From Comamonas testosteroni TK102 (GTDB lineage Bacteria; Pseudomonadota; Gammaproteobacteria; Burkholderiales; Burkholderiaceae_C), in contig NZ_CP006704.1 in NCBI RefSeq assembly GCF_000739375.1, positions 5,022,001 to 5,086,000 of the forward strand: 64,000 nucleotides of DNA, in the 5' to 3' direction. The position numbers were made by a program, and so were the translations under genes. Positions 8,451 to 17,554 of the stretch are shown here, piece by piece (position 1 is the first letter of the stretch; every line of letters begins with the position of its first letter). Under the pieces are notes generated by a model. That model was not told where the DNA came from. It ran no database searches and was given only the letters and a program-made list of their open reading frames with translations.

Positions 8451-9335
8451 TTACATCCAGTACACCAGGATGTAGAGGAAGACCCAGACCACGTCCACAA
8501 AGTGCCAGTACCAGGCCGCACCTTCAAAGCCGAAATGGTGCTTGTCGGTAAAGTCCCCCTTCATCAGGCGGATGGTGATGAAGAACAGCATCAGCATGCC
8601 GACCAGCACGTGGAAACCGTGAAAGCCCGTCAGCATGTAGAAGGTGGAGCCGAAAACGCCCGAGTTGAGCTTGAGGTTGTAGTCGTTGTAGAGATGGTGG
8701 TATTCGTAGCCCTGCACGCAGAGGAAGACGAAGCCCAGAATCACCGTCATCCACATGAAGCTGATGCAGCGCGCGCGGTTGTTGACCTGCAGCGCATGGT
8801 GGGCGATGGTCAGCGTCACGCCCGAGGTCAGCAGCAGCGCCGTGTTGATGGTGGGCAGCCAGAACGGCCCCACGGTCTTGAACGGCTCGACGATATTCGC
8901 GGGCGACGCCGTGGCACCGGGTGCCACACTGGGCCACACGGCCTGGAAATTGGGCCACAGTAGCTCGTTGGCGAGACTGCCCAGTGCCGGCACCGAGTGC
9001 GCGCGCGCCCACCACAGCGCGGTGAAGAAGGCGCCGAAAAACATCACCTCCGAGAAGATGAACCAGCTCATGCTCCAGCGGTAGGACAGGTCGATCTTGC
9101 GGCTGTTGAGCCCGGCCTCGCTCTCGCGCGCCGCATCGCGGAACCAGACGAACAGCACGGCCAACCACCAGACCAGGCCGAAGAACAGGGAATACATTCC
9201 CCATTCGTGGCCGTTGATCCAGGTGCCGGCACCCAGAATCACGAAGAACAGGCCGATGGCCGCCATCACTGGGTGGCTGGATTCGGCTGGCACATAGTAG
9301 TAAGGGGTTGCGCCCTGCGGGATTGCACTCATCAC
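8451..9335 (-). CDS. ctaE: Cytochrome c oxidase subunit III
   Basis: The 294-residue protein has seven hydrophobic helices. Recognisable family stretches include SWFIFSEVMFFGAFFTALWWAR, the TGFHGFHVLVGMLML loop and the terminal AAWYWHFVDVVWVFLYILVYW. Subunit III stabilises the oxygen-reducing core of subunits I and II in the cytoplasmic membrane. It is transcribed downstream of DUF2970 with an 87-base gap. Confidence 0.95.
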   Translation of the reverse strand: MMSAIPQGATPYYYVPAESSHPVMAAIGLFFVILGAGTWINGHEWGMYSLFFGLVWWLAVLFVWFRDAARESEAGLNSRKIDLSYRWSMSWFIFSEVMFFGAFFTALWWARAHSVPALGSLANELLWPNFQAVWPSVAPGATASPANIVEPFKTVGPFWLPTINTALLLTSGVTLTIAHHALQVNNRARCISFMWMTVILGFVFLCVQGYEYHHLYNDYNLKLNSGVFGSTFYMLTGFHGFHVLVGMLMLFFITIRLMKGDFTDKHHFGFEGAAWYWHFVDVVWVFLYILVYWM

Positions 9336-9422
9336 TCGGCTCCTGACTCTGTTGATCGTTGTTCTGACCGACGCTCCACTAACACTGGCACTGCATTCGC
9401 CACACCTGCCCTCAGCCAGAGG

Positions 9423-9620
9423 CTAAACGACCAGGTTGACGATCCATATCAACGCTAATACCAAGGCAAAAATCGCCACCAGCCCCACGGCAATCACATG
9501 CAGCGGCGTGATGCTGGCGAAATCCTTCTCGTACTCCTTGCCCTTGCGCACGCCCAGCATGGCCCAGGCGACGGCCACGATGCTGCGCCAGAAACCGGTC
9601 TTCTTGGCGTCCTGCGTCAT
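9423..9620 (-). CDS. DUF2970 small membrane protein
   Basis: The 65-residue protein has a polar N-terminus (FWRSIVAVAWAMLGVRKGKEYEKDF) and one C-terminal membrane helix (~41-63). This fits DUF2970, a short protein found beside ctaG in betaproteobacterial cytochrome oxidase operons. The start ATG overlaps the ctaG stop by 4 bases, indicating translational coupling. Function is unknown; an assembly role is inferred from linkage. Confidence 0.85.
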   Translation of the reverse strand: MTQDAKKTGFWRSIVAVAWAMLGVRKGKEYEKDFASITPLHVIAVGLVAIFALVLALIWIVNLVV

Positions 9621-10231
9621 GAGCTGCCTCCGGGCGTGATGACTGCAGCCGTGCTGCCTTCAGGCGCTGCGGGGGTCTTGCCGCCCACCTCGAAGAAGGT
9701 GTAGGACAGCGTGATGGTCTTCACATCCTTGGAGATGCGCGGATCGATGACAAAGGCCACCGGCCACTCACGCTTCTCGCCGGGCTCCAGCGTGTACTGC
9801 GAAAAGCAGAAGCACTCCATCTTGTTGAAGAAGGCCGTGGCCTGGCGCGGCGCATAGCTGGGGATGGCCTGGGCGGCCATGCGCCGGTTCTGCACGTTCT
9901 GGAATTCGTACATCACCGTGGCCAGCTCGCCGGGATGGACCTGCACCGAACGCTTGGCCGGCTTGAAGTCCCAGGGCCCGCGTGCATTGGCATCGAACTC
10001 CACGGTGATGGTACGGCTGGTGTCGATCTGGCTGTTGGGCGGAAGCTTCACGTCGCGGCCCGCCACGCCGGCACCGGGTACCTGCTTTTCGGACAGCGAC
10101 AGGATGTTGATGCCCGTCAACTCACAGATATGCTTGTAGATGGGAATGAGCACATAGCCGAACGCAAACATGCCCAGGGCAACGATCGCCAGCTTGCCCA
10201 CCATCTTCGCGTTTTCCTTGGCTATGCTCAC
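9617..10231 (-). CDS. ctaG: Cytochrome c oxidase assembly protein CtaG (Cox11)
   Basis: I choose the GTG at 10231 as start because AAGGAG lies 6 bases upstream and it gives the usual N-terminus MSIAKENAKMVGKL; a longer TTG-initiated frame to 10270 has no such support. The 204-residue protein has one N-terminal membrane helix and a periplasmic copper-binding domain with the invariant CFCF (C-x-C) motif in NKMECFCFSQYTL. CtaG/Cox11 inserts copper into the CuB site of subunit I. Confidence 0.92.
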   Translation of the reverse strand: MSIAKENAKMVGKLAIVALGMFAFGYVLIPIYKHICELTGINILSLSEKQVPGAGVAGRDVKLPPNSQIDTSRTITVEFDANARGPWDFKPAKRSVQVHPGELATVMYEFQNVQNRRMAAQAIPSYAPRQATAFFNKMECFCFSQYTLEPGEKREWPVAFVIDPRISKDVKTITLSYTFFEVGGKTPAAPEGSTAAVITPGGSS

Positions 10232-10275
10232 CTCAAGCTCCTTCACTCGGTTGCCATCGGCCTGCCTCAATGCAG

Positions 10276-10377
10276 CTAGGCCATCTTCACCACAAAGCCG
10301 ATAAAGAACACGGCAGCCGTGGAGGCCAGGATCAGCCCCAGCCTCCGGTTCGCCTTGCGTTGTGCCTGTGTCGTCAT
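10276..10377 (-). CDS. 33-residue cytochrome oxidase small assembly protein
   Basis: This very short gene is easy to miss. It starts with ATG at 10377, preceded by a strong AGGAGG, and encodes 33 residues: a basic head (MTTQAQRKANRRLG) and one membrane helix (LILASTAAVFFIGFVV). It lies between ctaD and ctaG on the same strand, starting 11 bases after the ctaD stop. Small single-helix proteins at exactly this site are known in Burkholderiales oxidase operons as cytochrome oxidase small assembly proteins. The call rests on position, ribosome-binding site and topology. Confidence 0.8.
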   Translation of the reverse strand: MTTQAQRKANRRLGLILASTAAVFFIGFVVKMA

Positions 10378-10387
10378 GCGCGCCTCC

Positions 10388-12031
10388 TCAGCCGATCACC
10401 TTGGTGGCGGTTTCATCGAGCTTGGGAGGCGTCTCGAAGGTGTGGAACGGAGCTGGAGAAGGCACTTCCCACTCCAGGCCTTCGGCCGCTTCCCAGGGCT
10501 TTTGCGGCGCCTTCTCGCCATGACCGCGCATCGCGGGCCAGACGACGAACAGGAAGAAATACACCTGCATCAGACCGAAGCCAAAGCCGCCCAGGGAGGC
10601 AATCATGTTGAAGTCGGCGAACTGCATGGGGTAGTCGGCATAGCGACGCGGCATGCCGGCCAGACCCAGGAAGTGCATGGGGAAAAAGGTGATGTTGAAG
10701 AAGATCAGCGAGCCCCAGAAGTGGATGCGGCCGCGCGTTTCGGAATACATCACGCCCGTCCACTTGGGCGACCAGTAGTAATAGCCGGCGAACATGGAGA
10801 ACAGCGAACCGGCTACCAGCACATAGTGGAAGTGGGCCACCACGTAATAGGTGTCCTGCAACTGGATGTCGATGGGCGCCATGGACAGGATCAGTCCCGT
10901 GAAGCCGCCCATGGTGAACACGAAGATGAAGCCCACGGCGAACAGCATCGGGGTTTCAAAGCTCATGGAGCCGCGCCACATGGTGGCCGTCCAGTTGAAC
11001 ACCTTCACGGCCGTGGGCACGGAGATCAGCATGGTCGCGTACATGAAGAACAGCTGACCCGTGACCGGCATGCCGGTGGTGAACATGTGGTGCGCCCAGA
11101 CGATGAAGGACAGGATGGCAATCGCCGCCACGGCATAGACCATGGAGGTGTAGCCAAACAGCCTCTTGCGGCTGAAGGCTGGCACGATCTGGCTGACGAT
11201 GCCGAAGGCCGGCAAGATCATGATGTAGACCTCGGGGTGGCCGAAGAACCAGAAGATGTGCTGGTACATCACCGGATCGCCACCGCCTGCAGGGTTGAAG
11301 AAGCTGGTGCCGAAGTGGCGGTCGGTCAGCGTCATGGTGATGGCGCCGGCCAGCACCGGCATCACGGCGATCAGCAGATAGGCGGTGATCAGCCAGGTCC
11401 AGGCAAACAGCGGCATCTTCATCAGCGTCATGCCGGGCGCGCGCATGTTCAGGATGGTGACGATGATGTTGATCGCGCCCATGATGGAGCTGGCGCCCAT
11501 GATGTGCATGGCAAAGATGCTGGTGTCCATGGACGGACCCATCTGCAGCGTCAGCGGGGCATACAGCGTCCAGCCGGCCGCGGGCGCACCGCCGGGCATG
11601 AAGAACGAGCCCACCAGCATGATGCCGGCAGGAATCAGCAGCCAGAAGCTGAAGTTGTTCATGCGTGCAAACGCCATGTCTGAAGCACCGATCTGCAGCG
11701 GCAGCATCCAGTTCGCGAAGCCCACGAAGGCCGGCATGATGGCACCGAACACCATGATCAGGCCGTGCATGGTGGTCAGCTGGTTGAACAGCTCGGGGTT
11801 GACGATCTGCAGGCCGGGCTCGAACAGCTCGGCGCGGATCAGCATGGCCAGAATGCCTCCCACCATCAGCATGGTGAAGGAGAACAGCAGGTACATCGTG
11901 CCGATGTCCTTGTGATTGGTGGCAAACAGCCAGCGACGCCAGCCCGAGGGCATGGCGTGGTGATGGTCGTCGTGCCCATGGTCGTGACCATGGCCCTCAT
12001 GGGTGTGGACGGGAGGAACTACGGCGCTCAT
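10388..12031 (-). CDS. ctaD: Cytochrome c oxidase subunit I
   Basis: The 547-residue, twelve-helix catalytic subunit has all key residues: HPEVY (CuB histidine, proton-channel Glu and the cross-linked Tyr), the CuB pair in VWAHHMF, and the heme ligands in [18 protein letters not shown] marks the D-channel entrance. It reduces oxygen to water and pumps protons. The N-terminus is unusually rich in histidine ([16 protein letters not shown]), a feature that could hold metal ions. It lies 34 bases downstream of ctaC. Confidence 0.97.
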   Translation of the reverse strand: MSAVVPPVHTHEGHGHDHGHDDHHHAMPSGWRRWLFATNHKDIGTMYLLFSFTMLMVGGILAMLIRAELFEPGLQIVNPELFNQLTTMHGLIMVFGAIMPAFVGFANWMLPLQIGASDMAFARMNNFSFWLLIPAGIMLVGSFFMPGGAPAAGWTLYAPLTLQMGPSMDTSIFAMHIMGASSIMGAINIIVTILNMRAPGMTLMKMPLFAWTWLITAYLLIAVMPVLAGAITMTLTDRHFGTSFFNPAGGGDPVMYQHIFWFFGHPEVYIMILPAFGIVSQIVPAFSRKRLFGYTSMVYAVAAIAILSFIVWAHHMFTTGMPVTGQLFFMYATMLISVPTAVKVFNWTATMWRGSMSFETPMLFAVGFIFVFTMGGFTGLILSMAPIDIQLQDTYYVVAHFHYVLVAGSLFSMFAGYYYWSPKWTGVMYSETRGRIHFWGSLIFFNITFFPMHFLGLAGMPRRYADYPMQFADFNMIASLGGFGFGLMQVYFFLFVVWPAMRGHGEKAPQKPWEAAEGLEWEVPSPAPFHTFETPPKLDETATKVIG

Positions 12032-12065
12032 ATTCTTTTCTCCAATCGGTCTCTATACCCGGGGC

Positions 12066-13649
12066 TTACTTCGCGGCCGTGATGTCAACACGGCGTGCCT
12101 GCTGGTCCGCGCCTGCCGCAGCCGTGATGGTCTCGGGCTTGCGCAGCTCGATGCGGTCACCCGCAATGCCGCTGTCCTCCAGCAGCTTGGCCACGGCCTT
12201 GGCTCGCTCCTTGGCCAGCTCCGCGTTCTTGTCGGCGTTGCCGGTGGAGTCCACAAAGCCCGACAGGGCAATCTTGCCGTCCTTGTGGGCCTTCCAGTAC
12301 TCGGCCGCCTTCTTCACCGCAGCCTGAGCCTGATCGTCGAGCGCGCTCTTGCCGGTCTCGAAAAAGACCTGATAAGGGCCTGCATCACTGGCGGCAGCGG
12401 CTGCACCTTGCGCAGGAGCGGCAGAGTCGGCAGCCGCAGCTGCGGGTGCCGCACTTCCGCCGCCTTCAGGGAATTTGCCGCCGCGCGCAGCCACAAACTG
12501 GGCCGGCTGCACCAACTGGCCGGTCTGGTTGCTCCAGTGGTTCTTGGCAAAGGTCACCACTGCGGCCAGCTCGGTGTCGCTCAGCTGCTTCCAGGCCGGC
12601 ATGGCACCGTTGGCGCGGCCTTCGAGCACCGCATGCAACATGTCGGCTGTGGGGCCCAGCACCACGGGACTGCCGTCCAGCGGCTTGATGGGACCGGCTC
12701 CCTTGCCATTGGCCTGGTGGCAGGCTGCGCAGTTGGCGGCATAGACTTTTTCGCCACGTGCCACCAGATCGGCCAGTACCCAGACCTTGTTCGGATCATC
12801 GGCCTTGGCAGCCAGCTTCTTCTTTTCTTCGCCCACCCAGGCGCTGTAAGCCTCGGCAGACAGCACCTTCACATGGATGGGCATGTAGGCATGTTCCTTG
12901 CCGCACAGCTCGGCACACTGACCGTAGTAGTCGCCGGTCTTCTCGGCCTTGAACCAGGTGTCGCGCACAAAGCCGGGAATCGCGTCCTGCTTGATGCCAA
13001 AGGCCGGCACCATGAAGGAGTGGATCACATCGTTGGCCGTGGTGATGATGCGCACCTTCTTGCCCACGGGCACGACCAGCGGGTTGTCGACTCTCAGCAG
13101 GTAGTCGCTGGGCGCGTTGCTCACATCGCCGCTGTTGGACATCTGGCGCTGGGCGTTATCCAGCGTGGACACAAAGCCCAGGCCTTCGCCCTCGCCGCTC
13201 AGATAGTCATAGCCCCATTTCCACTGGTAGCCGGTGGCCTTGATCGTGAGGTCGGCGTTGGTCGTGTCTTTCTGTGCCACCAGCACCTTGGTGGCAGGCA
13301 GCGCCATCAGGATCACGATGATGAAGGGAGCCACCGTCCAGGCCACTTCCACCTTGACCGATTCATGGAAGTTCGCGGCCTTGGCTCCCTGGGATTTGCG
13401 GTGCTTCCAGATGGAATAGAACATCACCCCGAACACCGCGATGAAGATCAGCGTGCAGATGATGAGCATCATCCAGTGCAGCCAGTGCTGCTCCACGGCA
13501 ATGCGTGTCACAGGCGGATGCAGATTGAGTTGGTTGACGGCAGGGCCTCCCGGCAGATCCTGCGCCGCAAAGGCCATGGAACTGCCCCACGCCGCCAAGG
13601 CCAAACTCCAGGGAACCAGCTTGGTGGAAATGTTTTTCATCGTTTTCAC
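12066..13649 (-). CDS. ctaC: Cytochrome c oxidase subunit II fused to cytochrome c and OmpA-like domain
   Basis: The 527-residue protein has a signal peptide (1-29), two membrane helices (~57-80 and ~103-125), and a CuA domain with ligands His210, Cys245, Cys249, His253 and Met256 (CAELCGKEHAYM). A class I cytochrome c domain follows with CAACH at 307-311 and a likely Met350 axial ligand. An Ala/Pro-rich linker (~395-425) leads to an OmpA C-terminal-like domain (~426-527; FFETGKSALDD, SGFVDSTGNADKN, LAKERAKAV) of the kind that binds peptidoglycan. Subunit II takes electrons from cytochrome c; the fused heme domain indicates a caa3-like branch. It is the first gene of the operon. Confidence 0.95.
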   Translation of the reverse strand: MKTMKNISTKLVPWSLALAAWGSSMAFAAQDLPGGPAVNQLNLHPPVTRIAVEQHWLHWMMLIICTLIFIAVFGVMFYSIWKHRKSQGAKAANFHESVKVEVAWTVAPFIIVILMALPATKVLVAQKDTTNADLTIKATGYQWKWGYDYLSGEGEGLGFVSTLDNAQRQMSNSGDVSNAPSDYLLRVDNPLVVPVGKKVRIITTANDVIHSFMVPAFGIKQDAIPGFVRDTWFKAEKTGDYYGQCAELCGKEHAYMPIHVKVLSAEAYSAWVGEEKKKLAAKADDPNKVWVLADLVARGEKVYAANCAACHQANGKGAGPIKPLDGSPVVLGPTADMLHAVLEGRANGAMPAWKQLSDTELAAVVTFAKNHWSNQTGQLVQPAQFVAARGGKFPEGGGSAAPAAAAADSAAPAQGAAAAASDAGPYQVFFETGKSALDDQAQAAVKKAAEYWKAHKDGKIALSGFVDSTGNADKNAELAKERAKAVAKLLEDSGIAGDRIELRKPETITAAAGADQQARRVDITAAK

Positions 13650-14220
13650 TTACCTCAAAGCCTCAGTTGTCCACTCGCTCACACCGCTTCCGCCGCTGCC
13701 GGCCGAAAGGCTGTGACACTCACACTACCTCGCGAACTTCAACGCAGCATGCCCCAGAATTTGATAGCACTGTCTGCGCGCATTCACTAATGCATGTACC
13801 GGAAACCCATGCCAACCGGGCTTGCACAGGCAAGCCTGACCGGACTTGAAACTCGTACTGGCAAGCGCACCTCACGGCAAACGCCGGACATGGCTGAAAC
13901 TGGCCTGGCAGCCAGGACAGGAAGAAGGGAGATGGGACGCTGCTGTACCGCGGCCACCGCCGGGCACAGGGATGCATCAGCGCAGCAGGAGGCTGGCTTG
14001 TGGTGATGATGAAATGCGAAAACCGGCCGCTGTCGAACCCGCTGGCCAGTCCCCTTGGCAAAGCGAAACACCCGATATCCCCCCCTGGCGGCTTGGGCCG
14101 CACTGTCTGTTTTCCTTCAGGCAGGAGAGAAGCCCGAAGGATTGCTGCTATCCATGAAGTAACTAGGAGAAATTGTAGGCAGCTTTGTGTCGAATCAATG
14201 ACCGGAAAACGACAGATGTG
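13650..14220. other. Gene-free interval upstream of ctaC
   Basis: About 570 bases separate ctaC from the next minus-strand gene, in a densely coded region. The interval should contain the ctaC operon promoter near its left end. A minus-strand frame of 127 codons (13720-14103) is open, but it is rich in Cys, Pro, Arg and Ser in the manner of a non-coding frame and has no domain. I see no RNA gene or strong terminator. Confidence 0.4.
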
Positions 14221-15129
14221 CTATCGCAAACCCGTGTTGCGCGGCTGCTTGAGCATGGCCTTCATGTCTTCCAGCGACACGGCGCTATTGGCTTCCAGAC
14301 GCAGCTTGGGCTGCGGTTTGTAGGCGTGACCATAGACGATCTCGAAGGTCAGCGAGAGCTGTCCATCGGGCTGCTTGTCGGCCCAGTGCTGCTCTATTTT
14401 CTGCAGCAGCCCGGCCTTCCAGCCGCGACCGCGCAGGCCGGCAAAACGACCGGGGTGGAAATTGCGGCCCAGTTCGCGCAGCTCCTGCAGCAGACGCTGC
14501 GGCGTGGCAAAGGTCAGGGTGATGCGCTCCATGTCCATCACCGGTTCGGCAAAGCCGGAGTGCACCAGCATATCGCCCCAGTCATGCATATCGGTAAACG
14601 TATGACCTGCCGGCCCCCAGCCGAGTTCGGCGTAGAGCCTGTGCAGCTGCTGCACGGTATCCGGCCCGAGGCAGGAGAACATGACATAGCCATCGACCTT
14701 GAGCGCCTTGTGCCAGCGCTCGATCAGGGTCTGCGGGTCGGCTGCGGTATGCAGCAGCATATTGGCCCAGAGCATGTCCATGCTGCCGTCAACCGGCTCG
14801 GCCACGTGCACTGCCGCCCCCTTCCAGCGCGAGAGCTGCCACCAGCGGCTGCCGAGCTTGTCCTGCGCCACGGCCTCGCGGCGGGCCACGGGTTCATGGA
14901 TCGTGCATTCGGCCTGCGGATAGCGCTCGCGCAGCAGATGGTGTGCCTGCATGCCACCCCGCACCGGCTCCCAGTGGCACCAGGTCTCTGGCGGCTTCAC
15001 GATCCAGTCCAGGCGCTGCTGCATGCGGCTGGCCACCTCCTCGTGCAACCAGGGAGATTCGGCCGGAGCGGCCATTTGCCAATGGTTTGCAGCGATGGAG
15101 TCAATTGTGGGTGGCAGGGCGTGGGACAT
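14221..15129 (-). CDS. BioC-like SAM-dependent methyltransferase
   Basis: I start at the ATG giving MSHALPPTIDSIAANHW (302 residues), the form typical of relatives; the frame stays open 15 codons further. The protein resembles the betaproteobacterial BioC-like group: an N-terminal WLHEEVASRMQQRLDWI helix, DMLWANMLLH in the core, LKVDGYVMFSCLGPDT after it, and DMHDWGDMLVHSGFAEPVMDME. BioC methylates malonyl-ACP at the start of biotin synthesis. The usual glycine-rich SAM loop is poorly conserved (VRGGMQAHHLL), so activity on that substrate is uncertain. It is divergent from comF. Confidence 0.7.
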   Translation of the reverse strand: MSHALPPTIDSIAANHWQMAAPAESPWLHEEVASRMQQRLDWIVKPPETWCHWEPVRGGMQAHHLLRERYPQAECTIHEPVARREAVAQDKLGSRWWQLSRWKGAAVHVAEPVDGSMDMLWANMLLHTAADPQTLIERWHKALKVDGYVMFSCLGPDTVQQLHRLYAELGWGPAGHTFTDMHDWGDMLVHSGFAEPVMDMERITLTFATPQRLLQELRELGRNFHPGRFAGLRGRGWKAGLLQKIEQHWADKQPDGQLSLTFEIVYGHAYKPQPKLRLEANSAVSLEDMKAMLKQPRNTGLR

Positions 15130-15195
15130 GGGCAGACAGGAGCGGGCAGATGGTTGAAGAAGCGTTCCGCTCACCAGCTGCCGGAAAGAAGATCA

Positions 15196-15960
15196 ATGCG
15201 GCGCGAGTATATTGATTCCATGCCCGACCTTCATGCGACATGGCTTTCGCGCCTGCACCGCCAGCAGCAGCGCTGGCTGGATGCGCTGCCCAGCCAGTGC
15301 GCAGTCTGCGGACGCTGGCCCGGACCACGCATCTGCCACGACTGCCAGGCGCGCTGGGCCCGGCAAAAGCACCGCTGCCATAGCTGCGCCCTGCCGCTGC
15401 CCTCCCTGGTCAGCCTCTGCGGCAGCTGCCTCAAGCAGCCGCCCCGGCTCAAACGCTGTACCTCCGTGCTGGACTATGCCTATCCCTGGCAGGACCTCAT
15501 CACGCGCTACAAATTTCAGGCCGACCTGGGGTTGGCGCGCAGTCTGGGCAGGCTGATGGCCAGCCACCCCGAAGTCAGAGAGCAGTTGCGGGCCTGCGCT
15601 GCCTTGCTGCCCATGCCGGCCTCCGATGAGCGCGTGCGCGAGCGTGGCTTTGACCACTGCCTGCTGCTGGCACGCGCCCTCAGCGAGCAGTACGACACCT
15701 GCTTGCCCTTGCTGAGCGGGGTCGTGCAGCGCAGACATCTGGAGCTACCCCAGCATGCCTCCAGCCGGGAGCAGCGGCTGCGCCAGCTGCGCAATGTCTT
15801 CAGCCTCGACCCTGCCCGGAAGGCCCTGATTGAAGGGCAAGCGATCTTGCTGCTGGACGACGTGATGACTACCGGCGCCACGCTGGATGCACTGGCCCGC
15901 TGCCTGCTTTCGGCGGGTGCCGCCTCGGTCAGTGCCGTCGTGCTGGCGCGCACGCCTTGA
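15196..15960 (+). CDS. comF: ComF family phosphoribosyltransferase-like protein
   Basis: The 254-residue protein has an N-terminal double zinc-ribbon (CAVCGRWPGPRICHDC, CHSC, CGSC) and a C-terminal type I phosphoribosyltransferase domain with the PRPP loop ILLLDDVMTTGAT. PMPASDERVRERGFDHCLLLAR is also a ComF hallmark. ComF proteins assist DNA uptake during natural transformation, probably at the inner membrane. I use the ATG at 15196; a second in-frame ATG at 15220 is possible. The longer open frame upstream is antisense to the methyltransferase gene and not coding. Confidence 0.88.
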   Translation: MRREYIDSMPDLHATWLSRLHRQQQRWLDALPSQCAVCGRWPGPRICHDCQARWARQKHRCHSCALPLPSLVSLCGSCLKQPPRLKRCTSVLDYAYPWQDLITRYKFQADLGLARSLGRLMASHPEVREQLRACAALLPMPASDERVRERGFDHCLLLARALSEQYDTCLPLLSGVVQRRHLELPQHASSREQRLRQLRNVFSLDPARKALIEGQAILLLDDVMTTGATLDALARCLLSAGAASVSAVVLARTP

Positions 15961-16030
15961 CCCATATCTGCCAGTCTGGAACTGCGGGGCCGGCAGCGCA
16001 GCTAACAGCCGGGCGGCACAATAGCGCCCC

Positions 16031-16525
16031 ATGTTTCATATCGTTCTTGTGGCACCCGAGATTCCCCCCAACACGGGCAATGTCATCCGTCTGGCTGCCA
16101 ACACGGGTTGCAGCCTGCATCTGATCGAGCCACTGGGTTTTTCCATGGAAGACCGGCATATGCGCCGTGCCGGACTTGACTATCACGAGTACGCCAATGT
16201 GGCCCGCCACGCCAGCTGGGACGCCTTCATCGACAGCTGCCAGCCCCGGCGCGAGCGCATGTTTGCCATGACCACGCACAGCAGCAGTCCGGCCCATGCC
16301 ATGGAATTCAAGGCGGGCGACTGGCTGGTCTTTGGCTCTGAAAGCAAGGGTCTGCCGCCCGAGGTACGCGCCCAGTTCCCCAACGAGCAGCGACTGCGCC
16401 TGCCCATGCTGGCCTCTCAACGCAGCCTGAACCTGTCCAATGCCGTGGCCGTGACGGTGTTTGAAGCCTGGCGCCAGCAGGGTTTCGCGGGTGCTGCCCT
16501 TGCAGAGCCCAAGACTGCGCTTTAA
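16031..16525 (+). CDS. trmL: tRNA (cytidine(34)-2'-O)-methyltransferase
   Basis: The 164-residue SPOUT-class methyltransferase has the three knot motifs: NTGNVIRLAANTGC, FGSESKGLP and LPM followed by RSLNLSNAVAV. TrmL methylates the 2'-OH of the wobble nucleotide in tRNA-Leu isoacceptors. Length and order of motifs match the family. Confidence 0.95.
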   Translation: MFHIVLVAPEIPPNTGNVIRLAANTGCSLHLIEPLGFSMEDRHMRRAGLDYHEYANVARHASWDAFIDSCQPRRERMFAMTTHSSSPAHAMEFKAGDWLVFGSESKGLPPEVRAQFPNEQRLRLPMLASQRSLNLSNAVAVTVFEAWRQQGFAGAALAEPKTAL

Positions 16526-16532
16526 GTTCCCG

Positions 16533-16569
16533 CTTATTGTCTCTAATTTCGGAACAATAAGTTGCGCAA
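16533..16569. repeat. Inverted repeats between trmL and the DUF4148 gene
   Basis: CTTATTGT (16533-16540) and ACAATAAG (16554-16561) form an 8-bp inverted repeat with a 13-base spacer, directly followed by the palindrome TTGCGCAA (16563-16570 within one base). It is located between trmL and the DUF4148 gene promoter region. It could be a protein-binding site or a weak terminator; the right arm is not followed by a T-run. Confidence 0.35.
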
Positions 16570-16677
16570 CAGGGGGTTTTTCTCCTGATTAGATCGTCCT
16601 AAAGTACGACTCATGGACTTGCAGCCGACCGACGATATCCGCCAGGACTGCAGGCCCGACGTACCAAAGGACGAATC

Positions 16678-16986
16678 ATGAAATACGCCAACCGCTTTGC
16701 CATCGTTGCCGCCCTGGCCATGTCCGCCGCCGCTGCACAGGCTGCAAGCTTTGACTTCACCGGCGATCACTACCCTCCCGAAGTTGCAGGTCAATCCACC
16801 CTGACCCGTGCTCAAGTCAATGCCCAGGTGCAGGACGCCATGGCCAAGGGCCAGCTGCAGCTCGTTGGCGATGCCTATCTGCCCCTGTCCCAGCAACAGC
16901 AATCCAGCAACCTCAGCCGTGAGCAAGTGCGCCAGGAAACCATTGCCGCAGGCAAGGCCGGTTTGCTGGACAACTATGGCGAATGA
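16678..16986 (+). CDS. DUF4148 secreted protein
   Basis: The 102-residue protein has a Sec signal peptide (cleavage after AAAAQA, ~21) and the mature part shows DUF4148 features: LTRAQVNAQVQDAMAKGQL and LSREQVRQETIAAGKAGLLD, two related helices. DUF4148 proteins are small periplasmic proteins abundant in Burkholderiales with no settled function. A well-placed ribosome-binding site (AAAGGACG) precedes the ATG, and a clear terminator follows the stop. Confidence 0.85.
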   Translation: MKYANRFAIVAALAMSAAAAQAASFDFTGDHYPPEVAGQSTLTRAQVNAQVQDAMAKGQLQLVGDAYLPLSQQQQSSNLSREQVRQETIAAGKAGLLDNYGE

Positions 16987-17032
16987 CGGACTCTGCGCAG
17001 CACCCTGCTTTGCGAGGTGCGGCTCAATAACA

Positions 17033-17064
17033 AAGCCCCAAGGCGCAAGCCAAGGGGCTTTTTT
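17033..17064 (+). terminator. Rho-independent terminator after DUF4148 gene
   Basis: AAGCCCC and GGGGCTT pair around a 14-base loop that begins AAGGCGCAAGCC, followed by TTTT. It begins 47 bases after the DUF4148 stop and precedes the convergent MaoC gene, so it may serve both strands. Confidence 0.8.
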
Positions 17065-17089
17065 CATGGCTTGAAAATCACGCTGCGAA

Positions 17090-17554
17090 TCAGGCCGCCG
17101 CACCAAAGCTGCGCGCCAGCGACTCGGCCACGCATACAGGCTTGTCGCTGCCTTCGCGCTCCACCGTCACCAGCCAGGTCATCTGAATCCCCTCAGGCTC
17201 GATGCGTTCCGCCGCCTGCAAGGTCATGCGCGCCCGCAAGCGGCTGTTGACAGGCACGGGAGCCATGAAGCGCACACGGTTGAGCCCGTAGTTCACCCCC
17301 ATCTTGGCGCCTTCGATCTTGAAAGTGCCTTCGAAGAACTTCGGCAGCAGGGACAGCGTGAGAAAGCCATGGGCAATCGGCGCGCCGAACGGGCCCTGGG
17401 CAGCTCGCTCGGGATCAGTATGAATCCACTGCTGATCGCCCGTGGCGTCGGCAAACATTTGAATCTGGGCCTGGGTGATGGTGATCCAGTCGCTGACGGC
17501 GACTTCCTGCCCAATCGAGGCCAGCACTTCGGAGTAGGAGCGAAAGGTTTTCAT
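17090..17554 (-). CDS. MaoC family (R)-specific enoyl-CoA hydratase-like protein
   Basis: The 154-residue hot-dog-fold protein carries the hydratase-2 motif: FADATGDQQWIHTDPERA (catalytic Asp and His) followed by GAPIAHGFLTLSLLP. Members hydrate trans-enoyl-CoA to (R)-3-hydroxyacyl-CoA, linking beta-oxidation to polyhydroxyalkanoate synthesis or to alternative degradation routes. The gene stands alone, so the specific substrate cannot be told from context. Confidence 0.88.
   Translation of the reverse strand: MKTFRSYSEVLASIGQEVAVSDWITITQAQIQMFADATGDQQWIHTDPERAAQGPFGAPIAHGFLTLSLLPKFFEGTFKIEGAKMGVNYGLNRVRFMAPVPVNSRLRARMTLQAAERIEPEGIQMTWLVTVEREGSDKPVCVAESLARSFGAAA

Noticed and set aside
12003..13790. 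595-codon plus-strand frame opposite ctaC
   Set aside because: Antisense shadow of a gene with intact CuA and heme motifs; no recognisable protein.
13720..14103. 127-codon minus-strand frame upstream of ctaC
   Set aside because: Composition is unlike protein (many Cys, Pro, Ser, Arg), no ribosome site and no domain; left as non-coding.
14185..15195. 5' extension of the comF frame
   Set aside because: It is antisense to the methyltransferase gene, and ComF proteins begin near the zinc ribbon.
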